A stretch of DNA of 37,271 nt from Pelotomaculum sp. UBA1371 (lineage in GTDB: Bacteria; Bacillota; Desulfotomaculia; Desulfotomaculales; Pelotomaculaceae): NCBI GenBank assembly GCA_002305915.1, contig DBRJ01000061.1, forward strand, positions 1 to 37,271, in the 5' to 3' direction. Below, piece after piece: positions 1-8,384 of the stretch (positions are counted from its first letter, which is position 1; every line of letters begins with the position of its first letter). The translations under genes and the position numbers were made by a program. The notes beneath the pieces are model-generated. The model searched no databases, was not told the DNA's origin, and saw only the letters and a program-made list of their open reading frames with translations.

Positions 1-1
1 G

Positions 2-361
2 GTTTTAAAAGAAAACTTTCCCGTGGAATTGGGACGCGCGGGGGTTTCACCGGAAACACTGGCTGTGGTTCAACAGGGTATGCGTGAGGTGGCCCTGCCT
101 CCGGACGGTACCGCTGTAGGCCTTTTTCAGGGTTTTCCGCCGGTGGCGGCCAAAACAGGCACAGCGGAGGTTCAGGGCAGGGACGACCACGCTTTGTTTG
201 TAGCCTATGCCCCCTTCGATAACCCGGAAATAGCCGTGGCGGTTGTGGTTGAACACGCCGGGCACGGCGGCTCCGTGGCCGGCCCGGTGGCTGAAGACAT
301 GCTGGCCGCCTATTTTGAATTGCCTATACCCGGACAGAAGGCAGCGGGTGTTTCACAGTAG
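2..361 (+). CDS. mrdA: Penicillin-binding protein 2 (class B PBP), C-terminal part
   Basis: Partial gene whose 5' end lies outside the window; the frame is open from the first bases. The visible ~119 residues are the end of a transpeptidase domain, including the KTGTAE box (the KTG motif of penicillin-binding serine transpeptidases) followed by a strand pattern ending in VVVEHAG. Such enzymes cross-link peptidoglycan on the outer face of the membrane. The assignment to the PBP2/MrdA elongation class rests on the neighbours: minC, minD, minE and rodA follow on the same strand, the usual mre-mrd-min arrangement in Firmicutes. A class B PBP with another role cannot be excluded from the C-terminus alone. 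Confidence 0.85.
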   Translation, partial: VLKENFPVELGRAGVSPETLAVVQQGMREVALPPDGTAVGLFQGFPPVAAKTGTAEVQGRDDHALFVAYAPFDNPEIAVAVVVEHAGHGGSVAGPVAEDMLAAYFELPIPGQKAAGVSQ

Positions 362-372
362 AATTATGTCTA

Positions 373-417
373 AGAAGTAAAAAAATAGGATTATTTTACC
401 CGGTTTTTTTTACTTCT
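373..417 (+). terminator. A/T-rich hairpin between PBP2 and minC
   Basis: A 13-bp perfect stem (AGAAGTAAAAAAA at 373-385 against its complement at 405-417) just after the PBP2 stop. The T-rich right arm makes it a possible rho-independent terminator, but there is no G/C core, so termination would be weak. Confidence 0.4.
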
Positions 418-489
418 CATTAGCAGGATTTGGTTTTAAGTTCGTAGAAACTGTAGTTGTTGGTAGTTGTGATTCAGGAGGAGATTATT

Positions 490-933
490 TTGGCTTATCT
501 AAAGGGGGGTATTCATCAAAATACGCTCTCGGGCTCCGGCCAGGGCACCCTGTCAGATTACGAGGATATGGTGGACGAGAACACTATTCTGGTTCAACGG
601 ACTTTACGCTCAGGTCAGAGTATTCGTTACGGTGGAAATGTTGTTATACTTGGAGATGTCAACCCGGGGGCCGAGGTTACTGCAACAGGCAATATTATTG
701 TTATGGGAGCATTGAGAGGGGTTGTACACGCCGGGGCAAACGGGGATGAAAAAGCTGTGATCATGGCCTTCCGGCTTCAACCTACCCAACTAAGGATTGC
801 TAATCATATCACACGTCCTCCGGATAATGAAAAAGTTGATCCGGAATTACCCGAACTGGCGCGAATAAGGGACGGAGTGGTGACCATAGAAGCATTTCAA
901 ACGGGTGGAGAGCGCCAGGGAAAACCTGTCTAG
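490..933 (+). CDS. minC: MinC, C-terminal domain only (septum site-determining protein)
   Basis: 147 residues starting at TTG 490, chosen because AGGAGGAG (476-483) sits 6 bases upstream; an in-frame TAG at 454 blocks any longer product. The protein matches the MinC C-terminal beta-helix domain: RSGQSIRYGGNVVILGDVNP, then GAEVTATGNIIVMGALRG, HAG, and PTQLRIA. This domain dimerises and binds MinD through the RSGQ region. The N-terminal domain that inhibits FtsZ in characterised MinC proteins (about 100 residues; usual total about 220) is absent, and the 128 bases between PBP2 and this start cannot hold it in any frame. minD and minE follow, so the Min role is inferred from family and context. 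Confidence 0.85.
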   Translation: MAYLKGGIHQNTLSGSGQGTLSDYEDMVDENTILVQRTLRSGQSIRYGGNVVILGDVNPGAEVTATGNIIVMGALRGVVHAGANGDEKAVIMAFRLQPTQLRIANHITRPPDNEKVDPELPELARIRDGVVTIEAFQTGGERQGKPV

Positions 934-1151
934 GCAGGTAGCCCTGGATGTTCTGGTTTATGTACCGCTATTACTAGGAAGAAAGCCTCCAGATTAAAGC
1001 CAAGAGCAATTATTAAATGGACCCACCAGGCAGCGTCGGTCATAAGGCAGCAACTGATGGACAGGTTCGAAGCGCTCCAGCATAGCTTTTATAATTGCAA
1101 CCGGCCTTACGTCCGGCGACCGACCACATTATAAGAGGGGGAACTTAGAGC

Positions 1152-1946
1152 ATGGGCGAAATCATCGTCATTACTTCCGGCAAAGGGGGGGTGGGCAAAA
1201 CCACTACTACTGCCAATATTGGAACAGGTCTGGCAGCAATGGGACATAAGGTGGCACTGGTAGATACGGACATTGGACTGAGGAACCTGGACGTTGTCCT
1301 GGGTTTAGAGAATAGAATAGTTTATGATCTTGTTGATGTTACCAGCGGGAATTGCCGGTTGCGGCAGGCGTTAATCCGGGATAAAAAGCTTGAGGGACTG
1401 CATCTGCTGCCGGCAGCTCAAACAAAAGATAAAACTGCTATTAACCCCGAGCAGATGCGTCAGTTGTGCTCGGATTTAAAGAAAGAATTTGATTATATTA
1501 TCATCGATTGTCCGGCCGGGATAGAACAGGGATTTAGAAATGCCATAGCTGGAGCCGAAAAGGCAATTGTTGTGACAACCCCGGAAGTTTCAGCTGTCCG
1601 GGATGCCGACCGGATCATCGGTCTTTTGGAAGCTGTTGAACTGCGCGAACCGAAATTAATCATCAACCGCATTCGGCCCAAAATGGTCAGGCAGGGGGAC
1701 ATGATGAGCATTGAAGACATCATCGACATTCTTGCCGTGGATCTGCTGGGGGTCATACCGGAAGATGAAATGATTGTTATTACGACCAACCGTGGTGAAT
1801 CTGTGGTACTGGATCAGAATTCACGCTCGGGACAGGCCTACCGGAACATTGTGCGCCGCCTGACCGGTGAAGAAGTGCCTGTACTTAATTTTGACGAAAA
1901 CGAAGGCTTTTTCAAAAAACTGAAAAAAATGATTGGTATAAAGTAG
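1152..1946 (+). CDS. minD: MinD, septum site-determining ATPase
   Basis: 264 residues. A deviant Walker A motif GKGGVGKTT lies at residues 10-18, with the ParA/MinD features VDTDIGLRNLDVVLGLENR and IIDCPAGIEQGF. The C-terminus GFFKKLKKMIGIK is the amphipathic membrane-targeting helix of MinD. The ATP-bound dimer sits on the membrane, recruits MinC and is released by MinE. The start ATG 1152 follows GAGGGGG (1135-1141). The 218 bases between minC and minD are non-coding. Full length for the family. Confidence 0.97.
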   Translation: MGEIIVITSGKGGVGKTTTTANIGTGLAAMGHKVALVDTDIGLRNLDVVLGLENRIVYDLVDVTSGNCRLRQALIRDKKLEGLHLLPAAQTKDKTAINPEQMRQLCSDLKKEFDYIIIDCPAGIEQGFRNAIAGAEKAIVVTTPEVSAVRDADRIIGLLEAVELREPKLIINRIRPKMVRQGDMMSIEDIIDILAVDLLGVIPEDEMIVITTNRGESVVLDQNSRSGQAYRNIVRRLTGEEVPVLNFDENEGFFKKLKKMIGIK

Positions 1947-1966
1947 ACCGGGAAGGGGGATACCGT

Positions 1967-2230
1967 GTGCTGGAATTTTTAGCAAGGCTCTTTGGCAGGG
2001 ATAGCGGTAGTAAAAATGTAGCAAAAGAAAGATTGCGCCTGGTGCTGGTACATGACAGAAGTAGTGTTTCTCCACAATTGCTGGAGACATTAAAAGCTGA
2101 AATGATCCAAGTGATTTCAAACTATATGGATATCGACGAGCAGGGGCTGGAAGTAAACCTGGATTCCAGCGGCAACTCGGTGGCGCTGGTAGCCAATATT
2201 CCGGTCAGAGGTATGAAAAGAAAATCTTGA
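1967..2230 (+). CDS. minE: MinE, cell division topological specificity factor
   Basis: 87 residues from GTG 1967, 20 bases after minD, with GGAAGGGGG as ribosome binding site. The N-terminus MLEFLARLFG is the amphipathic membrane/MinD-contact segment; the RLRLVLVHDRSSVSPQ region is the MinD-activating helix, and the second half fits the MinE dimerisation domain. It stimulates MinD ATPase and sets the Min oscillation or gradient. Its presence means an E. coli-type MinCDE system rather than the Bacillus DivIVA/MinJ type. Confidence 0.95.
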   Translation: MLEFLARLFGRDSGSKNVAKERLRLVLVHDRSSVSPQLLETLKAEMIQVISNYMDIDEQGLEVNLDSSGNSVALVANIPVRGMKRKS

Positions 2231-2277
2231 AAAATTTTGTTATAAATATATATCTTGCCAAATAGAGAATCAATACC

Positions 2278-2306
2278 AGCTCGTTGATTTATGACGGGCT
2301 TTTTTT
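2278..2306 (+). terminator. Rho-independent terminator after minE
   Basis: AGCTCGT (2278-2284) pairs with ACGGGCT (2294-2300) with one G-T pair, followed directly by six T. It separates the min operon from rodA. Confidence 0.75.
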
Positions 2307-2322
2307 ATGCTGTTTTATGATC

Positions 2323-2328
2323 TATAAT
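2323..2328 (+). promoter_or_regulatory. Candidate -10 box upstream of rodA
   Basis: A perfect TATAAT lies 55 bases before the rodA start and after the minE terminator. No good -35 hexamer is seen 17 bases upstream (T-run), so the call is tentative. Confidence 0.35.
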
Positions 2329-2382
2329 AGGATAGGCGTTTTAAAAATATTAGAATTACCGGTTGGGGAAGAAGTGTAGAAA

Positions 2383-3564
2383 ATGTTTACGCAGAGCAGA
2401 ATGTTAAAAAAGATCGATTATACTATACTTTTTACAGTAATTATTATCATTGCTTACAGCCTGATCGTTATTTACAGCGCCACAAAGCCTGCAGAGCTTT
2501 TGTCAATGGTAGATTCTCCGGTCGTCAATCAAGCCCCCCTGGGAGTTTTTAAAAAGCAGGTTTTGAATATAATGCTGGGCTTCGTTGCTATGGCAGTGTT
2601 GCTCTACCTGCATTATGAAAACCTCAGCAAGCACGTTAAGTTCTTATATGTGCTCAACCTGCTCATGCTTGCGTCGGTTCTCTTCATGGGTCATTCAGCC
2701 CTGGGGGCGACGCGCTGGATTGAAATCGGTCCTTTCAGATTTCAGCCGTCGGAGTTCGCCAAGCTGATTATTATTATTTGCTTTGCGGCTTTTCTGGTTC
2801 CGCGGGTGGGAAAACTGAACCGCATGCGGGACCTGGTTCCCTGCTTCGCCTTTATCGCGCTGCCCCTGGGCTTAATTGTGAAACAACCGGACCTGGGCAC
2901 TTCCCTCGTTTTTCTGGCAATTATGTTCGGGATGCTTTTTGCAGCCGGGGCAAGGCCCCTGCTCTTAATCAGCTTGATTACAGGGGGCCTCGGGGCGGCG
3001 TCCCTATGGATTTGGGGTCATTTCTGGCTGCTGGCCAACCGCGGCTTCAATTTATGGATACCGCTGAAAGATTACCAGTTAGAAAGATTACTCATCTTTA
3101 TCGACCCCTGGAAGGACCCGCTGGGGGACGGCTATCACGTGATCCAGTCACAGATCGCTATCGGTCAGGGCGGCCTCTTTGGGCGTGGCCTGTTCCAGGG
3201 CAGCCAGACCCACGGTAACTTCCTGCCAATCCAGGAAACAGACTTTATTTTTTCTGTTGTCGGGGAAGAGTTTGGCTTTGTAGGAGCCATATTTCTCCTG
3301 GCTCTCTTTTTTACCCTGATTTACCGGTGTACCTATATCGCAGTTAACGCCAAGGACGATTTTGGTTATCTATTGACTGTTGGTGTTATTTCCATGATCA
3401 CCTTTCACGTCCTGGTTAACATAGGCATGACTACGGGGGTTATGCCGGTGACTGGAATCCCGCTGCCTATGTTCAGTTACGGGGGCAGCAATATGATCAC
3501 AAACCTGGCTGCCATCGGCATGGTCCTGAATATCAACATGCGAAGACAGAAAATATTATTCTAA
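2383..3564 (+). CDS. rodA: RodA, SEDS-family peptidoglycan polymerase
   Basis: 393 residues with about ten hydrophobic segments. SEDS-family (FtsW/RodA/SpoVE) signatures are clear: GATRWIEIGPFRFQPSEFAK in the first half, then GDGYHVIQSQIAIGQGGLFG, HGNFLPIQETDFIFSVVGEE, and near the end GIPLPMFSYGGSN. It polymerises glycan strands from lipid II at the membrane, partnered by the class B PBP encoded at the window start. RodA rather than FtsW is chosen because of the min/mrdA context. It appears to be a single-gene unit between two terminators. Confidence 0.92.
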   Translation: MFTQSRMLKKIDYTILFTVIIIIAYSLIVIYSATKPAELLSMVDSPVVNQAPLGVFKKQVLNIMLGFVAMAVLLYLHYENLSKHVKFLYVLNLLMLASVLFMGHSALGATRWIEIGPFRFQPSEFAKLIIIICFAAFLVPRVGKLNRMRDLVPCFAFIALPLGLIVKQPDLGTSLVFLAIMFGMLFAAGARPLLLISLITGGLGAASLWIWGHFWLLANRGFNLWIPLKDYQLERLLIFIDPWKDPLGDGYHVIQSQIAIGQGGLFGRGLFQGSQTHGNFLPIQETDFIFSVVGEEFGFVGAIFLLALFFTLIYRCTYIAVNAKDDFGYLLTVGVISMITFHVLVNIGMTTGVMPVTGIPLPMFSYGGSNMITNLAAIGMVLNINMRRQKILF

Positions 3565-3568
3565 TGAA

Positions 3569-3593
3569 AAACCGGTGTGGGGCGCACCGGTTT
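3569..3593. terminator. Bidirectional terminator between rodA and the prenyltransferase gene
   Basis: AAACCGGTGTG (3569-3579) pairs with CGCACCGGTTT (3583-3593). The minus-strand copy is followed by a longer T-run (TTTTTC), so it can end the convergent prenyltransferase transcript as well as rodA. Confidence 0.75.
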
Positions 3594-3661
3594 CTCTTAT
3601 CTGTTATATTAGTTATTTTGTTTTTGGAGCGGTTGGTAAAAGAACTGAAGATGCTTGACTG

Positions 3662-4558
3662 CTAGGCTAAAAACAGGCCCACAGCCAGCAGGAAAGGCGT
3701 TATCAGAGTAAAGGCTACATTTTTACCGAGCAGGGGAATCAAGGCGGACAGCTGTTCATTGTTTTTAAGAACGCCTCCAACAGTTTTTAGGGCCAGGGGC
3801 AGTGTCACCAGGGCTATAAGGGCCGGTGCGGGCAGCAATCCGGTGGTTACTGCGAGGACTATGCTGGTGTAAGTCAATAGTACCAGGACAGAGTAAACCA
3901 GGGCACATTTGCTCTTTCCCAGTAAGACGAGCAGGTGGCGGCGGCCGGCGATGCGGTCCGCCTCGATATCCGGAAACTGATTCAAGAGCAGCAGGTTGCT
4001 GACCAGAAAACCAGGTATCAGTGAAGCCGCCAGAGAGTTCAGGTCATAAGTTCCCTGCAGGACGTAAGAGGTCCCCAGGACCATGCAGGGGCCGAAGCCC
4101 AGTCCCGGCGCCAGCAGGCATAAAAGTGGAGAACGGGTTATGTACCGGGTATAGAGGATGATAAGCAATATACCGGGCAGTCCTACCAGCAATAAGCCGA
4201 AGCCCCGCACAATGAGAAAATAAAGGCCCACCGCCACGGTTATAGCCAGGGTCAGTAGTCCCAGAACAAGGGCGGATTTGGCCTGCAGAATCCCGGCAGG
4301 CAGCAAACCGCTGCCGCCGCTGAAAGGTGTGGGGGTGGTATGCTGATCAAGCCCGCTTACATAGTCATGATAATCGTTTAGGACGTTTACAGCGGCATGG
4401 GCGGCCAGCCCTCCCGCCAGGGCAATAATCAAGTATAAAAGATTCAGGGTTCCGGTTTTCCAGTAGGCGGCAGCTGCGCCTACCAGGCAGCACACCGGGG
4501 TTAAAATCAGAAACTGGGGACGGGTTTCCCGGATATATATAGCTAAAGAGCCTCGCAT
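3662..4558 (-). CDS. menA: UbiA-family prenyltransferase, probably MenA (DHNA polyprenyltransferase)
   Basis: 298 residues from ATG 4558, chosen over an upstream in-frame start at 4594 because AGAGGG sits 7 bases before it. About eight membrane segments. Two Asp-rich motifs of intramembrane prenyltransferases are present: NDYHDYVSGLD in the first half and DIEADRIAGRR in the second; these bind Mg-diphosphate. MenA joins a polyprenyl chain to 1,4-dihydroxy-2-naphthoate in menaquinone synthesis. UbiA membership is firm; the substrate is inferred. It is the only minus-strand gene in the first 20 kb and breaks an otherwise collinear block. An NrfD-type quinone-linked hydrogenase later in the window gives a possible use for menaquinone. 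Confidence 0.75.
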   Translation of the reverse strand: MRGSLAIYIRETRPQFLILTPVCCLVGAAAAYWKTGTLNLLYLIIALAGGLAAHAAVNVLNDYHDYVSGLDQHTTPTPFSGGSGLLPAGILQAKSALVLGLLTLAITVAVGLYFLIVRGFGLLLVGLPGILLIILYTRYITRSPLLCLLAPGLGFGPCMVLGTSYVLQGTYDLNSLAASLIPGFLVSNLLLLNQFPDIEADRIAGRRHLLVLLGKSKCALVYSVLVLLTYTSIVLAVTTGLLPAPALIALVTLPLALKTVGGVLKNNEQLSALIPLLGKNVAFTLITPFLLAVGLFLA

Positions 4559-4633
4559 GAAGACACCCTCTATTTCATTGATGATCTGGAGCACTGAACG
4601 CTAAATAAAGTATTCCACGGCTAAAATACCTAT

Positions 4634-4658
4634 TCCTGCCGGGATGAATCCGGCGGGA
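4634..4658. repeat. G/C-rich hairpin in the menA-spoIVFA divergent region
   Basis: TCCTGCCGG (4634-4642) against CCGGCGGGA (4650-4658) with one G-T pair. It lies in the 5' leader of the minus-strand prenyltransferase gene. No strong T-run follows on either strand, so function is unknown. Confidence 0.4.
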
Positions 4659-4681
4659 GCTATATTTTTCACCAAACTATC

Positions 4682-4704
4682 ATATTTCCTATAAAAGGAA
4701 ATAT
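4682..4704. promoter_or_regulatory. Perfect 9-bp inverted repeat upstream of spoIVFA
   Basis: ATATTTCCT (4682-4690) and AGGAAATAT (4696-4704) are separated by 5 bases, 37 bases before the spoIVFA start. Size and position suit a dimeric-repressor operator, but no binding family is recognised. Confidence 0.35.
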
Positions 4705-4740
4705 ACTCTATAGACAAGCTTTTGAAGGGGGAATATTCAT

Positions 4741-5478
4741 ATGACTGATTTCAAACCCGGCGGGGCCTTCAAGCCGGAGAACCTGAATTCAGCTTACAAG
4801 CACTGGAGAAAGCCAAATCAGCTCCGGTACGGCAAAAGTAATTTTTATAGAGCTGGTGTGGCCTTATTGATTTTTTTAGTTTTTTTGGCCTTGAAAGAAA
4901 CCAGCAATCCCTGGGGCCTTGAGGCTAGAGAAAATTTAAAAAAGGTCTTGACCACTGATTGGAACTATCAGCCTGTCATGGAGAGGATTGTTTACTTCGG
5001 TCTGCAGCTGGCGGATTTGGACTGGCCTTTGTTCAGCAATCCCCAGCCTGTAATGTCCCCAACGGACAAAAGCGTTGCGGCGGGAAGCCTGCCGGTTCCG
5101 GTTTCAGGCAAGGTCGTGCGTGGATTCGGCATGGTTACGGACCCCATTGATAATATGGAGCGGTTTCATTCGGGAATTGACATAGCTGCCCCCATTGGGA
5201 GCGCCGTGAGGGCTGTACAGAGCGGAGTAATCAAACGGCTGGGCGACAGTTCCGTATTTGGTACATATATCTTAATTGAGCATGGAGAGGGATTCTTTAC
5301 ACTTTACGGTGGACTTGCCAGGGCCACAGTGGGAGAAGGCCAGCAGGTACCGGCGGGTCAGGTTATCGGTGAGGTGGGAACCGAGGGAGATATTCCGGGG
5401 GGCGGCCTGCATTTTGAGCTGAGGGAGAACAATAAGCTAATTGACCCGTTGACAAAGCTGATGATTAATCAGAATTGA
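4741..5478 (+). CDS. spoIVFA: SpoIVFA-like M23/LytM-domain protein, catalytically degenerate
   Basis: 245 residues: a basic cytoplasmic N-terminus, one membrane segment at about residues 38-52, a linker, and a C-terminal M23 (LytM) domain from about residue 115. The zinc ligands appear conserved (HSGID, and the second His of the HxH box). Both catalytic histidines of active M23 enzymes are replaced: the YxHL-type position reads LYGGL, and the HLHFE box reads GLHFE. It is therefore probably a non-enzymatic scaffold. The next gene, 21 bases downstream, is a SpoIVFB-type protease, the pairing found in sporulation where SpoIVFA anchors and inhibits SpoIVFB until sigma-K activation. The start ATG 4741 follows AAGGGGG. 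Confidence 0.8.
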   Translation: MTDFKPGGAFKPENLNSAYKHWRKPNQLRYGKSNFYRAGVALLIFLVFLALKETSNPWGLEARENLKKVLTTDWNYQPVMERIVYFGLQLADLDWPLFSNPQPVMSPTDKSVAAGSLPVPVSGKVVRGFGMVTDPIDNMERFHSGIDIAAPIGSAVRAVQSGVIKRLGDSSVFGTYILIEHGEGFFTLYGGLARATVGEGQQVPAGQVIGEVGTEGDIPGGGLHFELRENNKLIDPLTKLMINQN

Positions 5479-5499
5479 GGCGGATAAGGGGGAGATTAC

Positions 5500-6378
5500 T
5501 TGAGAATCGGCCGTTTAGCCGGTGTGGAGGTTCATTTAAACAATGCTTTTCTGGCCCTTCTCGGGCTGTTTTTTGTAGCCGGTGTCCTGGTAAAAGGGTT
5601 GATTGCCTTTGCAGTGGTCCTGCTGCATGAATTGGCCCACGTGGCTGCTGCCCGCCGTTTTGGTGTCTATGTGCAAGACGTGGAGCTATTACCCTTTGGC
5701 GGTGTCAGCCGTATGGGCAGCGAGGTGGTTTTTGACCCTTCAAAAGAGGTCGGCGTTGCTTTTGCCGGACCGGCAGCCAACCTGCTTTTGACCGGTCTGG
5801 TCATAACTCTCAACAATTACGGCCTCTGGGATAACGAGCTTGGCCGTTTTTTTCTCCAGTGTAATTTAATGATCGCTGCTTTTAATCTCTTACCGGCCCT
5901 TCCCCTGGACGGTGGACGGATCTTTCGCGCCTACCTGGCGCGGCGTGTGGGTTTTAAGCAGGCAACCTACCAGGCCTCCTGGTGGGGGCAGTTCTGGGGT
6001 GTAGTCATTGTTCTTTGCGGAACCGCCGGCCTGGTTATGGGGATATCCGGACTGGATATCCCGGTTACCGGTATCTTTCTCTTTTATGCGGCAACCCGGG
6101 AAAAAAGCCTGGCCTCTTTTCACTTTATCCGTCACCTGGCGCAGAAAAAGAAGGAACTGGCAAAAGCCGGAGTGTTGCCGGGGGAACCCCTGGTATCCTT
6201 TGAAACCGTCCGTATGGGGGAGCTAATCAAATCATTCGTCCCGCAGCGCTTTCACGTGATCATGCTGCTTGACGAAAACTGGCAATACCGGGGAGTTGTT
6301 AGCGAAGTCCAGGTGATTGACGCCCTTTTGAACCAGGGTGTTGACGCCCCCGTAGGCAGCCTGATCAAGCCGGAATAG
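5500..6378 (+). CDS. spoIVFB: SpoIVFB-type M50 site-2 protease with C-terminal CBS-like region
   Basis: 292 residues from TTG 5500, preceded by AAGGGGGAG. Multi-pass membrane protein with the zinc-metalloprotease motif HELAH (residues 43-47) and the second active-site element NLLPALPLDGGR (129-140), which supplies the Asp ligand. In Bacillus SpoIVFB cleaves pro-sigma-K within the membrane of the forespore. The ~80 residues at the C-terminus (from about 210) resemble a CBS-type ligand-binding domain, as in SpoIVFB-like proteases. It is adjacent to spoIVFA, probably in one operon. Confidence 0.87.
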   Translation: MRIGRLAGVEVHLNNAFLALLGLFFVAGVLVKGLIAFAVVLLHELAHVAAARRFGVYVQDVELLPFGGVSRMGSEVVFDPSKEVGVAFAGPAANLLLTGLVITLNNYGLWDNELGRFFLQCNLMIAAFNLLPALPLDGGRIFRAYLARRVGFKQATYQASWWGQFWGVVIVLCGTAGLVMGISGLDIPVTGIFLFYAATREKSLASFHFIRHLAQKKKELAKAGVLPGEPLVSFETVRMGELIKSFVPQRFHVIMLLDENWQYRGVVSEVQVIDALLNQGVDAPVGSLIKPE

Positions 6379-6470
6379 CAACCAAATAATAGTAACGGCT
6401 AAACTATTGCAGGTTTTTCTAACCGTGTGTAGAATAAATTGCATAGAATATTTTTTTGTTATTTTTTGGG

Positions 6471-6476
6471 TATAAT
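6471..6476 (+). promoter_or_regulatory. Candidate -10 box before the radical SAM gene
   Basis: A perfect TATAAT at 6471-6476 in an AT-rich 140-base gap. The matching -35 is poor. Transcription from here would start near 6483, consistent with translation starting at 6522 or 6540 and not further upstream. Confidence 0.35.
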
Positions 6477-6539
6477 ATTCTATATATTGTTTTAAAGTAT
6501 CTTGTAATATATGTTAAAGTTATGGAAGGGAAGACTGAA

Positions 6540-8384
6540 TTGGATTTTCTGGAACAGATACTGCCCCTGGTAAAAAAGCCGGCCCGCTATGCGGGGGGTG
6601 AGTGGAACGCTGTCCGCAAAGACTGGGAGACGGTGGAATACAGGGTAGCTTTTGCTTTTCCTGATGTTTATGAGGTTGGCATGTCTCACCTGGGGCTGCA
6701 AATTTTATACGATATTGTGAACAGGCGCTCCGATACCCTGATGGAGAGGGTTTTCGCCCCGTGGACAGACATGGAGGAAAAAATGAGAGAAGGCGGTCTT
6801 CCCTTGTTTGCCCTGGAGTCGCGGCGGCCCCTGTTGGATTTCGACATGGTAGCCTTTACATTGCAGTACGAGATGAGCTTTTCGAATGTTTTGAATATGC
6901 TGGACCTTGCGGGCATCCCCCGGGATTCAGGCCGGAGGACTGACGGTTTTCCCCTGATCGTGGCGGGGGGACCCTGTGCTTACAACCCGGAGCCCCTGGC
7001 GGACTTTATTGATGTATTTGTCATAGGGGAAGGGGAAGAAGCGATTGGAGAGCTGCTGGATGTTCTGATTAAGTTGAAACGGCAAAATGTTTCCAGGCAG
7101 GAGCTGTTGTTTGAGTCAGCTCGGTTGCCGGGTGTTTATGTACCCTCGCTGTACAGGGTTTTTTACCATGAAGGCGGCCGTTTCTCCAGAATTGTCCCGT
7201 CTCTGGACGGTGTTCCTGAAAGAATTACCAAAAGAGTCGTGAGGAACCTTGATAGCGCCCCCTTTCCAGAACGCCCCATTGTTCCGTCTACCGAAGTGGT
7301 GCACGACCGGATTATGCTTGAGGTTTTCCGGGGGTGTACCAGGGGTTGCCGTTTTTGTCAGGCAGGGATTCTCTACCGCCCGGTGCGGGAAAGAAAGCCG
7401 GAAACAGTTTTAAAGCAGGCAGCCGGTCTGGTGCAGAGCACCGGCTATGAGGAGATATCTCTGACTTCTCTCAGCACCAGTGACTATTCGCAGGTCCGGA
7501 AAGTGGTCAAATCACTTTTGGACAAACATGCTTGCCAGGGGTTGGGAGTATCCTTGCCGTCCCTTAGGGCTGATAATTTTTCCGTGGAACTGGCCAAGGA
7601 AGTCCAGCGGGTGCGCCGTTCCAGTCTAACCTTTGCCCCGGAGGCCGGTACCCAGCGTCTCAGGGATGTCATCAATAAAGGAGTCAAGGATGAAGACTTG
7701 ATTGAAGCAACAGGCGCCGCCTTTAGGGAAGGCTGGAAGGCAGTTAAGCTCTACTTTATGATCGGGTTGCCTACGGAAACCGATGAAGACCTGGATGGTA
7801 TCGTCCGGCTGGCCAGGGCTGTACTGACTCTCGGCCGGAAGGCGGGCGTGCCCCGGGGGCGGTTGAGGGTGACCATCAGCGCCTCGTCTTTCGTTCCCAA
7901 GGCCCATACAGCCTTTCAGTGGGAGCCCCAGACCCCCCTGGCCGAACTGCAGAGAAAACAGGACTACCTGTCCGAGAGGTTAAAAGAAAAAGGTATTGTC
8001 TTTAATTACCATGATGCCGGTTTGAGTTTCCTGGAGGCTGCCTTTGCCAGGGGAGACCGGCGACTGGGGGCGGTTTTGGCCAGGGCGGTGGATTTAGGCT
8101 GCAGGTTTGACGGCTGGTCCGAGCACTTTCAGCTGGATCGCTGGCTGGAAGCTTTCCGGTTGACCGGATTAGACCCGGAGGATTACGCCAACCACCGTTA
8201 CGCGTACGATGAACCTCTGCCCTGGGGCCATATCGATACCGGAGTTTCCAGGCAGTACCTTGTCCGGGAGCATCAGCTGGCCATGGCCGGACTTGTAACC
8301 GGCGATTGCCGTACGGAATCCTGTCCCGGTTGCGGGGTTTGTACGACCCTTGAAGTCGAACCGGTCTTCGCGGGGGGTGATTAG
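6540..8384 (+). CDS. Radical SAM protein, B12-binding-like N-terminus (TIGR03960 type)
   Basis: About 614 residues if translation starts at TTG 6540, which has GGAAGGG 9 bases upstream; an in-frame ATG at 6522 is the alternative. The N-terminal third resembles a cobalamin-binding-like fold (AFPDVYEVGMSHLGLQILYD). The radical SAM cluster motif CxxxCxxC is present as FRGCTRGCRFCQAG, followed by a typical barrel. The C-terminus carries a Cys-rich tail (CRTESCPGCGVC). The family is common in Firmicutes beside a TIGR03936 gene, as here, where the two reading frames overlap by 8 bases. The pair is often placed upstream of rng and rplU; a role in RNA modification or maturation has been suggested but the substrate is unknown to me. 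Confidence 0.85.
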   Translation: MDFLEQILPLVKKPARYAGGEWNAVRKDWETVEYRVAFAFPDVYEVGMSHLGLQILYDIVNRRSDTLMERVFAPWTDMEEKMREGGLPLFALESRRPLLDFDMVAFTLQYEMSFSNVLNMLDLAGIPRDSGRRTDGFPLIVAGGPCAYNPEPLADFIDVFVIGEGEEAIGELLDVLIKLKRQNVSRQELLFESARLPGVYVPSLYRVFYHEGGRFSRIVPSLDGVPERITKRVVRNLDSAPFPERPIVPSTEVVHDRIMLEVFRGCTRGCRFCQAGILYRPVRERKPETVLKQAAGLVQSTGYEEISLTSLSTSDYSQVRKVVKSLLDKHACQGLGVSLPSLRADNFSVELAKEVQRVRRSSLTFAPEAGTQRLRDVINKGVKDEDLIEATGAAFREGWKAVKLYFMIGLPTETDEDLDGIVRLARAVLTLGRKAGVPRGRLRVTISASSFVPKAHTAFQWEPQTPLAELQRKQDYLSERLKEKGIVFNYHDAGLSFLEAAFARGDRRLGAVLARAVDLGCRFDGWSEHFQLDRWLEAFRLTGLDPEDYANHRYAYDEPLPWGHIDTGVSRQYLVREHQLAMAGLVTGDCRTESCPGCGVCTTLEVEPVFAGGD

